DNA of 64,000 nt from Rhodobacter sp. CZR27 (GCF_002407205.1 NZ_CP023548.1:2008501-2072500), one strand, 5' to 3'; shown: positions 54,475 to 63,753, counted from the first letter of the stretch. The notes: generated from the letters alone by a model not told the origin. Numbers and translations: made by a program.

Positions 54475-55113
54475 ATGACCCCAGCCGAGCAAAGCCGCCA
54501 CGCCCTCGACCTCTGCCGCCGCGCGCCGGTCGTTCCGGTGCTGGTGATCGAGGATCTGGCCCATGCCCGGCCGCTGGCCGAGGCGCTGGTGGCGGGCGGG
54601 CTGCCGGCGCTGGAGGTGACGCTGCGCACGCCGGTGGCGCTGGAGGCGATCCGCATCATGGCCGAGGTCGAAGGCGGCATCGTCGGGGCGGGCACGCTGC
54701 TGACCCCGGCGGACGTCGCGGCGGCGAAGGCTGCTGGCGCCCGCTTCGGCGTCTCGCCCGGCGCGACCGACCGGCTGCTCGACGCCTGCGCGGATCAGGG
54801 GCTGGCGTTGCTGCCCGGGGCCGCGACGGCGACCGAGGTGATGGTGCTGCTGGAGCGCGGCTACACGATGCAGAAGTTCTTCCCGGCCGAATCGGTCGGG
54901 GGCGCGCCGGCGCTGAAGGCGATCGGCGGGCCGCTGCCGCAGGTGAGCTTCTGCCCGACCGGCGGCATCAGCCTGAAGAACGCGCGCGACTATCTGGCGC
55001 TGCCGACCGTCGTCTGCGTCGGCGGAAGCTGGGTCGCGCCCAGGGCGATGATGGAGGCCGGCGACTGGGCCGGCATTACCGCGCTTGCCGCCGAGGCGGC
55101 CGCCCTGCGCTGA
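54475..55113 (+). CDS. eda: KDPG aldolase
   Basis: Splits 2-keto-3-deoxy-6-phosphogluconate to pyruvate and glyceraldehyde-3-phosphate. The 212-aa product has the catalytic Glu in [18 protein letters not shown], the Schiff-base Lys in MQKFFPAE and the phosphate loop [15 protein letters not shown]. It follows edd with a modest gap, and the ATG has GAAGGACC upstream. It is convergent with the small gene at 55130. Confidence 0.96.
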   Translation: MTPAEQSRHALDLCRRAPVVPVLVIEDLAHARPLAEALVAGGLPALEVTLRTPVALEAIRIMAEVEGGIVGAGTLLTPADVAAAKAAGARFGVSPGATDRLLDACADQGLALLPGAATATEVMVLLERGYTMQKFFPAESVGGAPALKAIGGPLPQVSFCPTGGISLKNARDYLALPTVVCVGGSWVAPRAMMEAGDWAGITALAAEAAALR

Positions 55114-55129
55114 CCTGCAGATCGGGGCG

Positions 55130-55399
55130 TCAGCCCTCGGCCACGCGAGCGGCACGGCCACCGCGCCGGCGGGGCGTGCCGGGCGCTTCCAGTCCCTGAT
55201 GCAGCACCGCGCTCATCGGATGGTCGGGTCGGTCGGCGGCATAGGCCGCAATCAGCGCATGCAAGGCATCCGGGACATCGGCCGAAGGAAGGCTCAGCGC
55301 CCAGTCGACGAAGATCGAGCGGCATTCGGCCAGGCTGATGCCCTCGATCGCGTAGCTCTCGCGCACCAGCCCCTTCGGATCCGCCTCATTCAGCCGCAC
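55130..55399 (-). CDS. Conserved-looking small protein downstream of glnE
   Basis: An 89-aa protein without a recognised domain. It is helical, with IEGISLAECRSIFVDWALSLP in the middle and a basic Arg-rich end. The start is set at GTG 55399 (GGGGGGAG five bases upstream, giving Met-Arg-Leu-Asn); ATG 55414 with GAAGGGGAAG is an alternative that adds five residues. It overlaps the end of glnE, so it is coupled to it. No function can be proposed from sequence. Confidence 0.72.
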   Translation of the reverse strand: MRLNEADPKGLVRESYAIEGISLAECRSIFVDWALSLPSADVPDALHALIAAYAADRPDHPMSAVLHQGLEAPGTPRRRGGRAARVAEG

Positions 55400-58199
55400 G
55401 GCCGCTCCCCCCATCTTCTTCCCCTTCGATCATGCCCAGCCGCGCCGAGATCCGCATCTCGGCATCGGCAACCGCTTCGGCCAGCCGGGCCGAGAGCGCC
55501 TCGGCCGAAGCGGCCTCGACCTCGCGCAGCAGGAAGGCACGGCCGCCCTCGCCCAGCCTGCTCGGATCGACCTGCCCCTCCGACAGCAGCCGCGAGCCCG
55601 CCTGAAGCCGCCAGCAAAGCCGGTAGGTCTTCAGAAGCGCCGTCTCGTCCGCCGCCGACAGGACACCATGCCTTACCCCGGCACGCAGCTGCTGCTCGAC
55701 CCGGCGCGACGGATCGCCCGCCAGAAGCGCCGCCGTCTGGGCGAGCAGTTCCATGTCCATCAGTCGGCCGGGGCCGTTCTTGGCCTCCCACAGGCCGCTC
55801 GCGGGCTTCGCCTCGGCCAGCCTGCGACGCATGTCGGCGACGTCGGGCAGCACGCGCGCGGGGACGGCCTTCTCCTTCAGGATCTCGCGACGCAGTTCCT
55901 CGATCTCGGCCGCAAGGCTTGGATCGCCCGCCAGCGGGCGCGCGCGGGTGAGCGCCAGATGCTCCCATGTCCAGGCCTCGTCGCGCTGGTAGCTGGCGAA
56001 GGAGGCAAGCGCCGTCGCCACAGGCCCCTGACGGCCCGAGGGACGCAGGCGCATGTCGACCTCGTAGAGCCGGCCCTCGGCCATCGGCGCCGTCAGCGCC
56101 GTCACCAGCGCCTGCGTGAGGCGCGCGAAGTAGGGCCGGGCAGCGAGCGGCCGCGGCCCCTCGCTCGCCTCCTGCCCCTGCGCGTCGTGGATCACGATCA
56201 GGTCGAGGTCGGACCCCGCGTTCAGCCGCCCCGCGCCGAGGCTGCCCATCCCCAGCACCACCGCCCCGCGGCCCGGCGCCGGCCCGTGCTTGCGGGCGAA
56301 TTCCTCGCAGACAACCGGCCAAAGCGCGGCCACAACGGCCTCGGCCAGATCGGCATATTGCTTGGCCGCCTCGAAGGCGTCGATCAGGCCGCGCAGGTGA
56401 TGGACGCCGACGCGGAAGTGCCATTCCTTCATCCAGCGCCGGGCGGCATCCAGCCGCCGCTCGTAATCCGCCACCTCGGCCAGCCAGTCCGAGAGTTCCC
56501 GCACCAGGGCCGCCGTCCCCGGCCAGGGCGCGAAGAAGCCGCCGCCGATCACCGCATCGAGCACGCCGGAGTTGCGCGAGAGATAAAGTGCAAGCTTGGG
56601 CGAGGTGGCGCAGATGTCGACGATCAGGTCCACCAGCGGCGGGTTGGCCTCGAACAGCGAGAAGATCTGGACCCCCGCCGGAAGGCCGGCCAGGAAGCCG
56701 TCGAAGGCCGACAGCGCCTCGTCGGCGTTCCCCGCGCGCGCAAGGCTTTTCAGGATCTGCGGACGCAGGCGGGTGAAGATCGTCACCGCCCGCTGCGAGC
56801 GCAGGGCCGGATAGCTCGACCAGCCGTCGACGACGGCGCGGGCGTGGTCGGACAGCTCTGGCCCCGCCTCGGCCGCGCCGGGGGCGAAGAAGCCCTCGGT
56901 CAACCGATCCACCCGCTCGAGCCGCTCGCGCAGGGCCTGCCGGAAGGCGTCCGGCTGAAGGCCGCAGAAATGCGCGATCCGGGCCACACCGTCGGGCGTC
57001 GTGGGCATGGTCTGGGTCTGCTGGTCGTGGACCATCTGCAGCCGGTGCTCGACCTCGCGGTGGGCGCGGTAGTGCTCGACCAGTTCGCCGGTGACCTCGG
57101 GCGGGATCCAGCCCGCGGCGGACAGCGCCCGCAGCCCGCCGACGGTGGTGCGGTCGCGCAAGGAGGGGTCTCTTCCGCCCGCGATCAGCTGGCGGGTCTG
57201 GGTGAAGAACTCGATCTCGCGGATGCCGCCGACGCCGAGCTTCATGTTGTGGCCCTCGATCACCACCGGCCCGTGCAGGCCCCGGTGGTCGCGGATGCGA
57301 AGGCGCATGTCATGCGCGTCCTGAATTGCCGCGAAATCGAGGTGCTTGCGCCAGACGAAGGGCACGAGGGTCTTCAGGAACCGCTCGCCCGCCGCAAGGT
57401 CGCCCGCGCAGGGGCGCGCCTTGATGTAGGCCGCGCGCTCCCACGTCCGGCCGACGCTTTCATAGTAGCTTTCGGCGGCCGCCATCGACAGGCAGACCGG
57501 CGTCACCGCCGCATCGGGGCGCAGGCGCAGGTCGGTGCGGAAGACATAGCCCTCGGCCGTCAGGTCCGAGAGCATCGCCGTCATCCTGCGCGTGACGCGG
57601 ATGAAGGCGGCGCGGGCTTCCTGCTCGTCGCCCGGGTAGCGGGTTTCGTCGAACAGGCAGATCAGGTCGATGTCCGAGGAATAGTTCAGCTCGAACGCGC
57701 CCATCTTGCCCATGGCGAGCGCCACCATGCCGGCCGCCGTCTCGGCATCCTCGGGCCGCGCACCCGGCAGCTTTCCGCGCCGGATCTCGTCGGCGACAAG
57801 GGCCTTCATCGCAAGATCGGTGGCGTGGTCGGCCAGCCGGGTCAGTGCGCCCGTCACCTCCTCGAGCGACCAGACCCCGCCAAGGTCGGCCAGCGCCGTC
57901 AGCAGCGCCACGCGGCGCTTGGCCACCCGCAGCCCGTCGGCAAGGTCGGGCACGCCCAGCGCGCCGAGCGGGTCCAGCACAGCTGCCAGCGCCGTCTCGG
58001 GCGCGAGCGACAGCGCCGGGCGCAGCCAGTCGGCCTCGCGCTGCATCAGCCCGCGCAGGAACGGGCTGCAGCCGGCGGTGGCGGCGAGCAGGCCGGCCAG
58101 GTCCGGGCCGAGGTCGCGGAAGGTGGTGGCGATCTCGGCCGCGGGCTCGGGATCAATGGGAAGGGGCGAGCGCACGAGGCGCGAGACGAATGCGGTCAT
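55386..58199 (-). CDS. glnE: Bifunctional glutamine synthetase adenylyltransferase/deadenylase
   Basis: Adds AMP to or removes it from glutamine synthetase in response to PII state and glutamine. The 937-aa product has two nucleotidyltransferase domains: the N-terminal one (deadenylase) with GAFELNYSSDIDLICLFD and the C-terminal one (adenylylase) with GAGRLNAGSDLDLIVIHD, each with the G-S-D-x-D core, joined by a helical regulatory section. ATG 58199 gives the proper N-terminus. Divergent from the YbaK-type gene. With amt in the window it represents nitrogen regulation, though the two are far apart. Confidence 0.96.
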   Translation of the reverse strand: MTAFVSRLVRSPLPIDPEPAAEIATTFRDLGPDLAGLLAATAGCSPFLRGLMQREADWLRPALSLAPETALAAVLDPLGALGVPDLADGLRVAKRRVALLTALADLGGVWSLEEVTGALTRLADHATDLAMKALVADEIRRGKLPGARPEDAETAAGMVALAMGKMGAFELNYSSDIDLICLFDETRYPGDEQEARAAFIRVTRRMTAMLSDLTAEGYVFRTDLRLRPDAAVTPVCLSMAAAESYYESVGRTWERAAYIKARPCAGDLAAGERFLKTLVPFVWRKHLDFAAIQDAHDMRLRIRDHRGLHGPVVIEGHNMKLGVGGIREIEFFTQTRQLIAGGRDPSLRDRTTVGGLRALSAAGWIPPEVTGELVEHYRAHREVEHRLQMVHDQQTQTMPTTPDGVARIAHFCGLQPDAFRQALRERLERVDRLTEGFFAPGAAEAGPELSDHARAVVDGWSSYPALRSQRAVTIFTRLRPQILKSLARAGNADEALSAFDGFLAGLPAGVQIFSLFEANPPLVDLIVDICATSPKLALYLSRNSGVLDAVIGGGFFAPWPGTAALVRELSDWLAEVADYERRLDAARRWMKEWHFRVGVHHLRGLIDAFEAAKQYADLAEAVVAALWPVVCEEFARKHGPAPGRGAVVLGMGSLGAGRLNAGSDLDLIVIHDAQGQEASEGPRPLAARPYFARLTQALVTALTAPMAEGRLYEVDMRLRPSGRQGPVATALASFASYQRDEAWTWEHLALTRARPLAGDPSLAAEIEELRREILKEKAVPARVLPDVADMRRRLAEAKPASGLWEAKNGPGRLMDMELLAQTAALLAGDPSRRVEQQLRAGVRHGVLSAADETALLKTYRLCWRLQAGSRLLSEGQVDPSRLGEGGRAFLLREVEAASAEALSARLAEAVADAEMRISARLGMIEGEEDGGSGRAAE

Positions 58200-58298
58200 G
58201 GCGCCACAATGGCCGGGCCGCCCGGGGCGGTCAACGGCAGGTCGGGGCTTGCGAGGTCGCAGCGCCCCGGGGATAAGGCAGGAAAACGGGGGACGAGG

Positions 58299-58769
58299 AT
58301 GAGCAAGAGCCTGGCGCGGGTGAAGGCGGCCCTGGAGGCCGCGGGGATCGAGGCCGAGGTGCGCGAGATGGGGGCCGAGACCCGCACCGCCGAGCAGGCG
58401 GCCGCGGCAGCGGGCTGCGCGCTTGACCAGATCGTGAAGTCGATCCTGTTCCAGGGCCAGCAGAGCGGACGGCTGCACCTGTTCCTGACCGCCGGCGGCA
58501 ACCAGGTCTGCGCCGAAAAGGCGAGCGCGCTGGCGGGCGAACCCCTGGGCCGCGCCGATGCCGCGACGGTGCGGGCACAGTCCGGCTTTGCGATCGGCGG
58601 CGTGGCACCGGTCGGGCATCTGACGCCGCTGCCGGTCTGTCTTGACCCGCGCCTGATGGAGTTCGACGAGGTCTGGGCCGCGGGCGGCACGCCGCGCCAC
58701 ATCTTCGCCGTTCCGCCGACGGTGCTGCACCGGCTGACCGGCGCACGGATCGAGGATTTCATCCTCTGA
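58299..58769 (+). CDS. YbaK/EbsC-type aminoacyl-tRNA deacylase
   Basis: A 156-aa stand-alone editing domain that hydrolyses mischarged tRNA such as Ala- or Cys-tRNA(Pro). Visible marks are ALDQIVKSILF with the key Lys, GGNQVCAEKAS, and GFAIGGVAPVGH with the G-x-x-P-x-G pattern. The exact substrate is not readable. Ribosome site GGGGGACGAGG; divergent from glnE. Confidence 0.9.
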   Translation: MSKSLARVKAALEAAGIEAEVREMGAETRTAEQAAAAAGCALDQIVKSILFQGQQSGRLHLFLTAGGNQVCAEKASALAGEPLGRADAATVRAQSGFAIGGVAPVGHLTPLPVCLDPRLMEFDEVWAAGGTPRHIFAVPPTVLHRLTGARIEDFIL

Positions 58770-58938
58770 CATTGCGGCCTGCCGGCTGCGTCGGGGCCGC
58801 GCATCCACCGGCAGCGATCAGGCGGCCCGTGCCGAAGGAACACTCTGCCGATCATCGGGCATGCCTGCGCGGGAGCGCAGGGCGCCCCTCGGGACCCGGA
58901 TGCACGCGGTGCGAGCTTCCGGCGAACCTTCGCCACCA

Positions 58939-59017
58939 GATGTAAATTCCCTTAACATCGCCCCTTGCGATAATCCTGGCCGTCCCCATCTGGATGGATG
59001 TGAAATGCCTTCACATC
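58939..59017 (+). promoter_or_regulatory. Two operator-like palindromes flanking the DUF2852 promoter
   Basis: Sites 58939-58959 and 58997-59017 are both 21 bp with arms GATGT and ACATC. The second is a perfect 8-bp dyad (GATGTGAA, 5-nt centre, TTCACATC); the first is imperfect. GATAAT at 58969-58974 is a good -10 hexamer between them, so one site would cover the -35 region and the other the start of the transcript. The regulator is unknown. Confidence 0.65.
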
Positions 59018-59037
59018 ACCGCAACGGGAGACCGCCC

Positions 59038-59448
59038 ATGATACCTGCCACCGCCCGCGCCGGCTTCGCCTCATGGCCCGCCCGCGCCGAAGCCTGGCTT
59101 GACGACCGCGGCCGTCCGGCCTGGATCGCCGCCATGGTCGTAGGCTTCATCGCCTTCTGGCCCGCGGGCCTTGCCATCCTCGCCTACATGATCTGGAGCA
59201 AACGCATGTTCAGCCGGTCCTGCAGCCCCCGCCGCACCCTGACCCCCCGCCATTCCGCCTGGAACAGCAGCGGCAATGCCGCGTTCGACGCCTACAAGGC
59301 CGATACGCTGCGCCGGCTGGAAGAGGAGCAGATCGCCTTCGAGGCCTTCCTGCAGCGGCTGCGCGAGGCCAAGGACAAGCAGGAGTTCGATGCCTTCATG
59401 CAGGATCGCGCGCGCAACGCGGCCTCGCCGCGCGATGCGGACGCCTGA
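59038..59448 (+). CDS. DUF2852 membrane protein
   Basis: A 136-aa protein with one hydrophobic segment (about residues 30-52, AAMVVGFIAFWPAGLAILAYMIWSK) that is the DUF2852 hallmark. A charged helical C-terminal part follows (EEEQIAFEAFLQRLREAKDK). Function unknown. The gene stands behind twin operator-like palindromes, so it appears tightly regulated. An RDD-family membrane protein gene follows. Confidence 0.85.
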   Translation: MIPATARAGFASWPARAEAWLDDRGRPAWIAAMVVGFIAFWPAGLAILAYMIWSKRMFSRSCSPRRTLTPRHSAWNSSGNAAFDAYKADTLRRLEEEQIAFEAFLQRLREAKDKQEFDAFMQDRARNAASPRDADA

Positions 59449-59462
59449 CCCGAACGACCGGC

Positions 59463-59482
59463 GCGGCCCCTTCCGGGGCCGC
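59463..59482 (+). terminator. Hairpin between the DUF2852 and RDD genes
   Basis: An 8-bp stem GCGGCCCC/GGGGCCGC with a TTCC loop, no T tract. It may attenuate read-through or stabilise the upstream message. Confidence 0.45.
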
Positions 59483-59506
59483 CTGCCCCTGCCCGAGGAG
59501 CCCGAG

Positions 59507-59959
59507 ATGAGCCAAGCCTGGATCGATCCCCTGCCGGACCCCGACAGCCACGCCGAGTTCTACGCCGACGTGCCCCTGAAGCGCGGGCTCGCCTGGATCG
59601 TGGACATGGTGCTGATCGCGCTGATCACCCTTCTGATCGTGCCCTTCACCGCCTTCACGGCGCTGTTCTACCTGCCGGTCCTGTTCCTCTGCGTGGACTT
59701 CGCCTACCGGACGGTGACTCTTGCGCGCAGTTCCGCCACGCCGGGCATGCGGCTGATGGCGATCCGGATCCGCAACGGCCGCGGCGAGCCGCTCGACCTA
59801 GCCGGGGCATTCCTGCACACGCTCGGCTACACGGTCTCGATCGGCATGGTGCTGCCGCAGATCCTTTCGGTCGTGCTGATGCTGACGGGGGCGCGCGCGC
59901 AGGGCCTGACCGACCATATCCTGGGCACGGTGGCCCTCAACCGCGCGGCTGGCGAGTGA
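59507..59959 (+). CDS. RDD family membrane protein
   Basis: A 150-aa protein with three to four hydrophobic helices. Family residues include KRGLAWIVDMVLIALI (Arg and Asp of RDD) and ATPGMRLMAIRIRNGRG. RDD proteins have been linked to transport, but the role here is unknown. ATG 59507 is preceded by GAGGAGCCC. Probably cotranscribed at some level with DUF2852. Confidence 0.88.
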   Translation: MSQAWIDPLPDPDSHAEFYADVPLKRGLAWIVDMVLIALITLLIVPFTAFTALFYLPVLFLCVDFAYRTVTLARSSATPGMRLMAIRIRNGRGEPLDLAGAFLHTLGYTVSIGMVLPQILSVVLMLTGARAQGLTDHILGTVALNRAAGE

Positions 59960-60062
59960 GCTTCCGCCTGCGTCGCAAATGGCGATGCGGGGGCGCAAGT
60001 CTGACCTTGGCGCGGCCCCGGCGCCTTGCTAACGTAACCGGCAGTCCAGCGAAGAGCCGCCC

Positions 60063-60905
60063 ATGCGCCACACGCTTCCCATCGCGCCGCAGTTCTATGT
60101 GACGGCCCCGCAATCCTGCCCCTATCTCGAGGGGCGGCTGGAGCGGAAGCTGTTCACGGCGCTGCAGGGCGAACATGCCCAGAAGCTGAACGACACGCTG
60201 TCGAAGCAGGGCTTCCGGCGGTCGCAGAACGTGCTTTACCGGCCGTCCTGCGCGGAATGCTCGGCCTGTCTTTCCGCGCGCATCCGGGTGGCGGATTTCG
60301 AGCCGAACAGGACGCAGCGCAAGGTGATGCGGCGCAACACCGACCTGCGCCGCAACGCGACGAGCCCCTGGGCGACCGAGGACCAGTATGCGCTGTTCCG
60401 CCGCTATCTTGACGACCGGCATGCCGATGGCGGCATGGCCGACATGGACATCTTCGAATTCGCCGCGATGATCGAGGAGACGCCGATCCGCTCGCGCGTC
60501 ATCGAATATTCCCGCCCGGCCGAGAACGGCGGCGCCCGCCCGCTGGCGGCGGTCTGCCTGACCGACATCTTCGATGACGGGCTGAGCATGGTCTATTCGT
60601 TCTACGATCCCGACCTCACCAGCCGCTCGCTGGGAACCCACGTGATCCTCGACCATGTCGAGATCGCGCGCGAGGCCGGCCTGCCCTATGTCTATCTCGG
60701 CTACTGGGTGCCCGGCAGCCGCAAGATGGGCTACAAGGCGAACTACGCCGCGCTGGAGATCTACAAGGGCGGCCGCTGGCAGGACATCGGCCAGCCCTCG
60801 GACCACCGGGCGGAGCTTCATCCCCTGTCGGTGGATCCCATCGCCGAGCAGGTCGCGCGCATCAGCCTGCCCGAGGCCCGCTCGGGCGAGCGCGGGCGCG
60901 ACTGA
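60063..60905 (+). CDS. bpt: Aspartate/glutamate leucyltransferase (Bpt)
   Basis: Transfers leucine from Leu-tRNA to N-terminal Asp or Glu of proteins, marking them for ClpAP degradation (N-end rule). The 280-aa product belongs to the ATE1-like Bpt group: [29 protein letters not shown] with the Cys cluster, and [21 protein letters not shown]. Length is typical. The start ATG has a weak ribosome site. Confidence 0.92.
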   Translation: MRHTLPIAPQFYVTAPQSCPYLEGRLERKLFTALQGEHAQKLNDTLSKQGFRRSQNVLYRPSCAECSACLSARIRVADFEPNRTQRKVMRRNTDLRRNATSPWATEDQYALFRRYLDDRHADGGMADMDIFEFAAMIEETPIRSRVIEYSRPAENGGARPLAAVCLTDIFDDGLSMVYSFYDPDLTSRSLGTHVILDHVEIAREAGLPYVYLGYWVPGSRKMGYKANYAALEIYKGGRWQDIGQPSDHRAELHPLSVDPIAEQVARISLPEARSGERGRD

Positions 60906-61209
60906 ACCATCCTCCTCGACTGCCGCTCGGGCGGCCCTCCGCTTGCGATGCTGTGGCGTCCGCGACTGACCCTGCGTTCGGCCGGGCCGTGTCCGGCCGC
61001 GGGCTGCGGCCGCCCTGTCCGATCCCGCAATCATGCCCCTGCAGCGGTCACCGAGCCCCCTCGGATTTAGCCTTCTTTCGACCGCCCGCCGATTTGCGAA
61101 AGATATGTTCGGCACGCGCCCCTGCTGCGACACTTTCTTCGCGGATTTGCCATTGACGGCCCTGCGCGCACCGCCTAGTGTCCGGCCCGACCGCAACGGG
61201 GGGCCCGGA
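60906..61209. other. Gene-free region ahead of the ilv leader
   Basis: 304 bp without a supportable gene. It contains a small GC hairpin (60994-61012) after bpt and the ilvI promoter at 61153-61181. Confidence 0.5.
61153..61181 (+). promoter_or_regulatory. ilvIH promoter
   Basis: TTGACG (61153-61158), 17 bp, TAGTGT (61176-61181). A good sigma70 spacing; the predicted start near 61188 puts the leader peptide about 22 nt into the transcript. Confidence 0.6.
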
Positions 61210-61257
61210 ATGTCTGGTGTCGTACGTCTTGGTGGAAAGATGCGCATGGGCCGGTGA
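61210..61257 (+). CDS. ilv leader peptide (15 residues)
   Basis: ATG at 61210 encodes MSGVVRLGGKMRMGR and stops at 61257, well before ilvI. It has two adjacent valine codons (GTC GTA) and a leucine codon at positions 4, 5 and 7, the amino acids whose supply this operon serves. A G-rich stretch precedes the ATG as a poor ribosome site. It forms the sensor part of the attenuator described at 61242-61311. Confidence 0.65.
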   Translation: MSGVVRLGGKMRMGR

Positions 61258-61311
61258 CGGTTGACCATCATGGGATCCCATGCGCCCCCGAGTAAAACCC
61301 GGGGGCTTTTT
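61242..61311 (+). promoter_or_regulatory. Transcription attenuator of ilvIH
   Basis: Terminator: GCCCCCG (61284-61290) and CGGGGGC (61300-61306) with TTTTT after it. Competing pair: GCGCATGGG (61242-61250, in the last leader codons) with CCCATGCGC (61277-61285), 9 bp, overlapping the terminator's left arm by two bases. A ribosome held at the Val codons would leave the competing pair free; one reaching the stop would cover it and let the terminator form. Confidence 0.65.
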
Positions 61312-61357
61312 GTTGCGCGGAGCGCGCCGCCTGACGCGGCCGGAGATGGAGAGAGAG

Positions 61358-63112
61358 ATGACCGAGGTGATGAGCGGCGCGCGGATGGTGGTCCAGGCCC
61401 TGAAGGACCAGGGCGTGGACACCGTGTTCGGCTATCCCGGCGGCGCGGTGCTGCCGATCTATGACGAGATCTTCCAGCAGAACGACATCCGCCACATCCT
61501 CGTGCGGCACGAACAGGGCGCGGTCCACATGGCCGAGGGCTATGCCCGCTCGACCGGCAAGCCCGGCGTCGTCCTCGTCACCTCGGGTCCCGGCGCCACC
61601 AATGCGGTGACGGGCCTCGTCGATGCGCTGATGGATTCGATCCCGCTCGTCGTGATCTCGGGTCAGGTTCCGACCTTCATGATCGGCACCGACGGCTTCC
61701 AGGAGGCCGATACGGTGGGCATCACCCGCCCCTGCACCAAGCACAACTGGCTGGTGAAGGACACCGCGAAGCTGGCCGAGACGCTGCATCAGGCCTTCCA
61801 TGTCGCCACCCACGGCCGCCCGGGCCCGGTGCTGATCGACATCCCGAAGGACGTGCAGTTCGCCACCGCCGAATACTCGCCGCCGCAGAAGGCCCGCGTC
61901 GATCACTACCAGCCGAAGGTGAAGGGCGATCTCGACGCGATCACCCGCATGGTCGAGATGATCGAGACCGCCGAGCGGCCGATCTTCTACACCGGCGGCG
62001 GCGTCATCAACTCGGGCACTGCGGCGAGCCAGCTGCTGCGCGAACTGGTCGATGCCACGGGCTTCCCGATCACCTCGACGCTGATGGGGCTGGGCGCTTA
62101 TCCGGCTTCCGGCAAGGGCTGGCTCGGGATGCTGGGGATGCACGGGCTTTACGAGGCCAATCTCGCCATGCACGGCTGCGACCTGATGATCAACGTCGGC
62201 GCCCGCTTCGACGACCGCATCACCGGGCGCGTCAAGGATTTCAGCCCGACCTCGAAGAAGGTCCACATCGACATCGACCCATCCTCGATCAACAAGGTGA
62301 TCCGGGTGGACGTGCCGATCGTCGGCGACGTCGGCCACGTGCTGGAGGACGCGCTGCGGCTGTGGAAGTCGCGCGGCCGCAAGGTCAACAAGGAGGCGCT
62401 CGCCGCCTGGTGGAAGCAGATCGCCGAGTGGAAGGCGGTGGGCTGCCTCGACTTCCAGAACTCGTCCAAGCTCATCAAGCCGCAGCACGCGCTGCAGCGG
62501 CTGGAGGCGCTGACCAAGGGGATGGACCGCTACATCACCACCGAGGTCGGCCAGCACCAGATGTGGGCCGCGCAGTTCCTGAACTTCGAGGCGCCGAACC
62601 GCTGGATGACCTCCGGTGGCCTCGGGACGATGGGCTACGGCCTGCCGGCCTCGATCGGGGTGCAGGTGGCGCATCCCGAGGCGCTGGTGATCAACATCGC
62701 AGGCGACGCATCCTTCCTGATGAACATGCAGGAGCTCGGCACCGCGATGCAGTTCCGCCTGCCGGTCAAGCAGTTCATCCTGAACAACGAGCGCCTCGGC
62801 ATGGTGCGCCAGTGGCAGCAGCTGCTGCATGGCGAGCGCTACTCGCAAAGCTGGTCGGAAAGCCTGCCGGATTTCGTGAAGCTTGCCGAAGCCTTCGGCG
62901 CCAAGGGCATACAGTGCTCGGACCCGGCGGATCTGGACGAGGCGATCATGGAGATGATCCGCTACGACGGGCCGGTGGTGTTCGACTGTCTGGTGGAAAA
63001 GCACGAGAACTGCTTCCCGATGATCCCCTCGGGGCGGCCGCACAACGAGATGCTGCTGGGCGACGCCGAGACCGAGGGCGCCATCGGCGCCCGCGGCGCG
63101 GTGCTGGTCTGA
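61358..63112 (+). CDS. ilvI: Acetolactate synthase, large (catalytic) subunit
   Basis: Thiamine-diphosphate enzyme that condenses pyruvate to acetolactate (valine, leucine) or with 2-ketobutyrate (isoleucine). The 584-aa product shows VFGYPGGAVLPIYDE, the catalytic Glu in VRHEQGAVHMAEGYAR, SGPGATNAVTG and the cofactor motif NIAGDASFLMNMQELGTA. ATG 61358 is chosen for GGAGAGAGAG just upstream; ATG 61346 is close. The gene lies 46 bp beyond the attenuator and is paired with ilvH. Confidence 0.95.
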   Translation: MTEVMSGARMVVQALKDQGVDTVFGYPGGAVLPIYDEIFQQNDIRHILVRHEQGAVHMAEGYARSTGKPGVVLVTSGPGATNAVTGLVDALMDSIPLVVISGQVPTFMIGTDGFQEADTVGITRPCTKHNWLVKDTAKLAETLHQAFHVATHGRPGPVLIDIPKDVQFATAEYSPPQKARVDHYQPKVKGDLDAITRMVEMIETAERPIFYTGGGVINSGTAASQLLRELVDATGFPITSTLMGLGAYPASGKGWLGMLGMHGLYEANLAMHGCDLMINVGARFDDRITGRVKDFSPTSKKVHIDIDPSSINKVIRVDVPIVGDVGHVLEDALRLWKSRGRKVNKEALAAWWKQIAEWKAVGCLDFQNSSKLIKPQHALQRLEALTKGMDRYITTEVGQHQMWAAQFLNFEAPNRWMTSGGLGTMGYGLPASIGVQVAHPEALVINIAGDASFLMNMQELGTAMQFRLPVKQFILNNERLGMVRQWQQLLHGERYSQSWSESLPDFVKLAEAFGAKGIQCSDPADLDEAIMEMIRYDGPVVFDCLVEKHENCFPMIPSGRPHNEMLLGDAETEGAIGARGAVLV

Positions 63113-63120
63113 TCCAAGCG

Positions 63121-63138
63121 GCGGGGGCCAGCCCCCGC
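63121..63138 (+). terminator. Hairpin between ilvI and ilvH
   Basis: An 8-bp stem GCGGGGGC/GCCCCCGC with a two-base centre, no T tract. Since ilvH needs transcription from the same promoter, it is probably a processing or stabilising structure. Confidence 0.4.
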
Positions 63139-63171
63139 CCCATGACACTCCAACGAAAGGGAGCAGGACGC

Positions 63172-63732
63172 ATGGCGCCGCTCAACATCAAGCAGGGATC
63201 GACGTCGCATTCGGCCTATGACCTCCGCGACCCGAACGCCGAGGTCATCGAACAGCACACGCTGGCGCTGGTCGTGGACAACGAGAGCGGGGTTCTGGCC
63301 CGTGTGATCGGCCTCTTCTCGGGCCGGGGCTACAACATCGACAGCCTGACCGTGGCCGAGGTGGACCACACCGGCCACCGCAGCCGCATCACCATCGTGA
63401 CGCGCGGCACGCCGCAGGTCATCGACCAGATCAAGGCGCAGCTCGCGCGTCTGGTCCCCGTGCACGAGGTGCACGACCTGACCGTCGAGGGGCCCTCGGT
63501 GCAGCGCGAACTGGCGCTGTTCAAGGTCTCGGGCAAGGGCGAGGCGCGGATCGAGGCCCTGCGTCTGGCCGAGATCTTCCGCGCCAAGGTGGTCGATTCG
63601 ACGCTGGAGAGCTTCGTGTTCGAGATCACCGGCACGCCGGAGAAGATCGACGCGCTGGCCGATCTGATGCGCCCGCTGGGCCTGCGCGAGATGGCGCGGA
63701 CCGGGGTTGCGGCGCTGTCGCGCGGGATCTGA
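63172..63732 (+). CDS. ilvH: Acetolactate synthase, small (regulatory) subunit
   Basis: Regulatory partner of IlvI that gives valine feedback inhibition. The 186-aa product has an N-terminal ACT domain (HTLALVVDNESGVLARVIGL then FSGRGYNIDSLTV) and the conserved C-terminal half ending in LGLREMARTGVAALSRG. AAGGGAGCAGG precedes the ATG. It lies 59 bp after ilvI. Confidence 0.95.
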   Translation: MAPLNIKQGSTSHSAYDLRDPNAEVIEQHTLALVVDNESGVLARVIGLFSGRGYNIDSLTVAEVDHTGHRSRITIVTRGTPQVIDQIKAQLARLVPVHEVHDLTVEGPSVQRELALFKVSGKGEARIEALRLAEIFRAKVVDSTLESFVFEITGTPEKIDALADLMRPLGLREMARTGVAALSRGI

Positions 63733-63753
63733 GCGATCCGGTGAAGGACAATC

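Noticed and set aside
55668..58298. Open frame running antisense to glnE into the YbaK-type gene
   Set aside because: Only the last 156 codons (58299-58769) have protein character and a ribosome site; the rest is the shadow of glnE.
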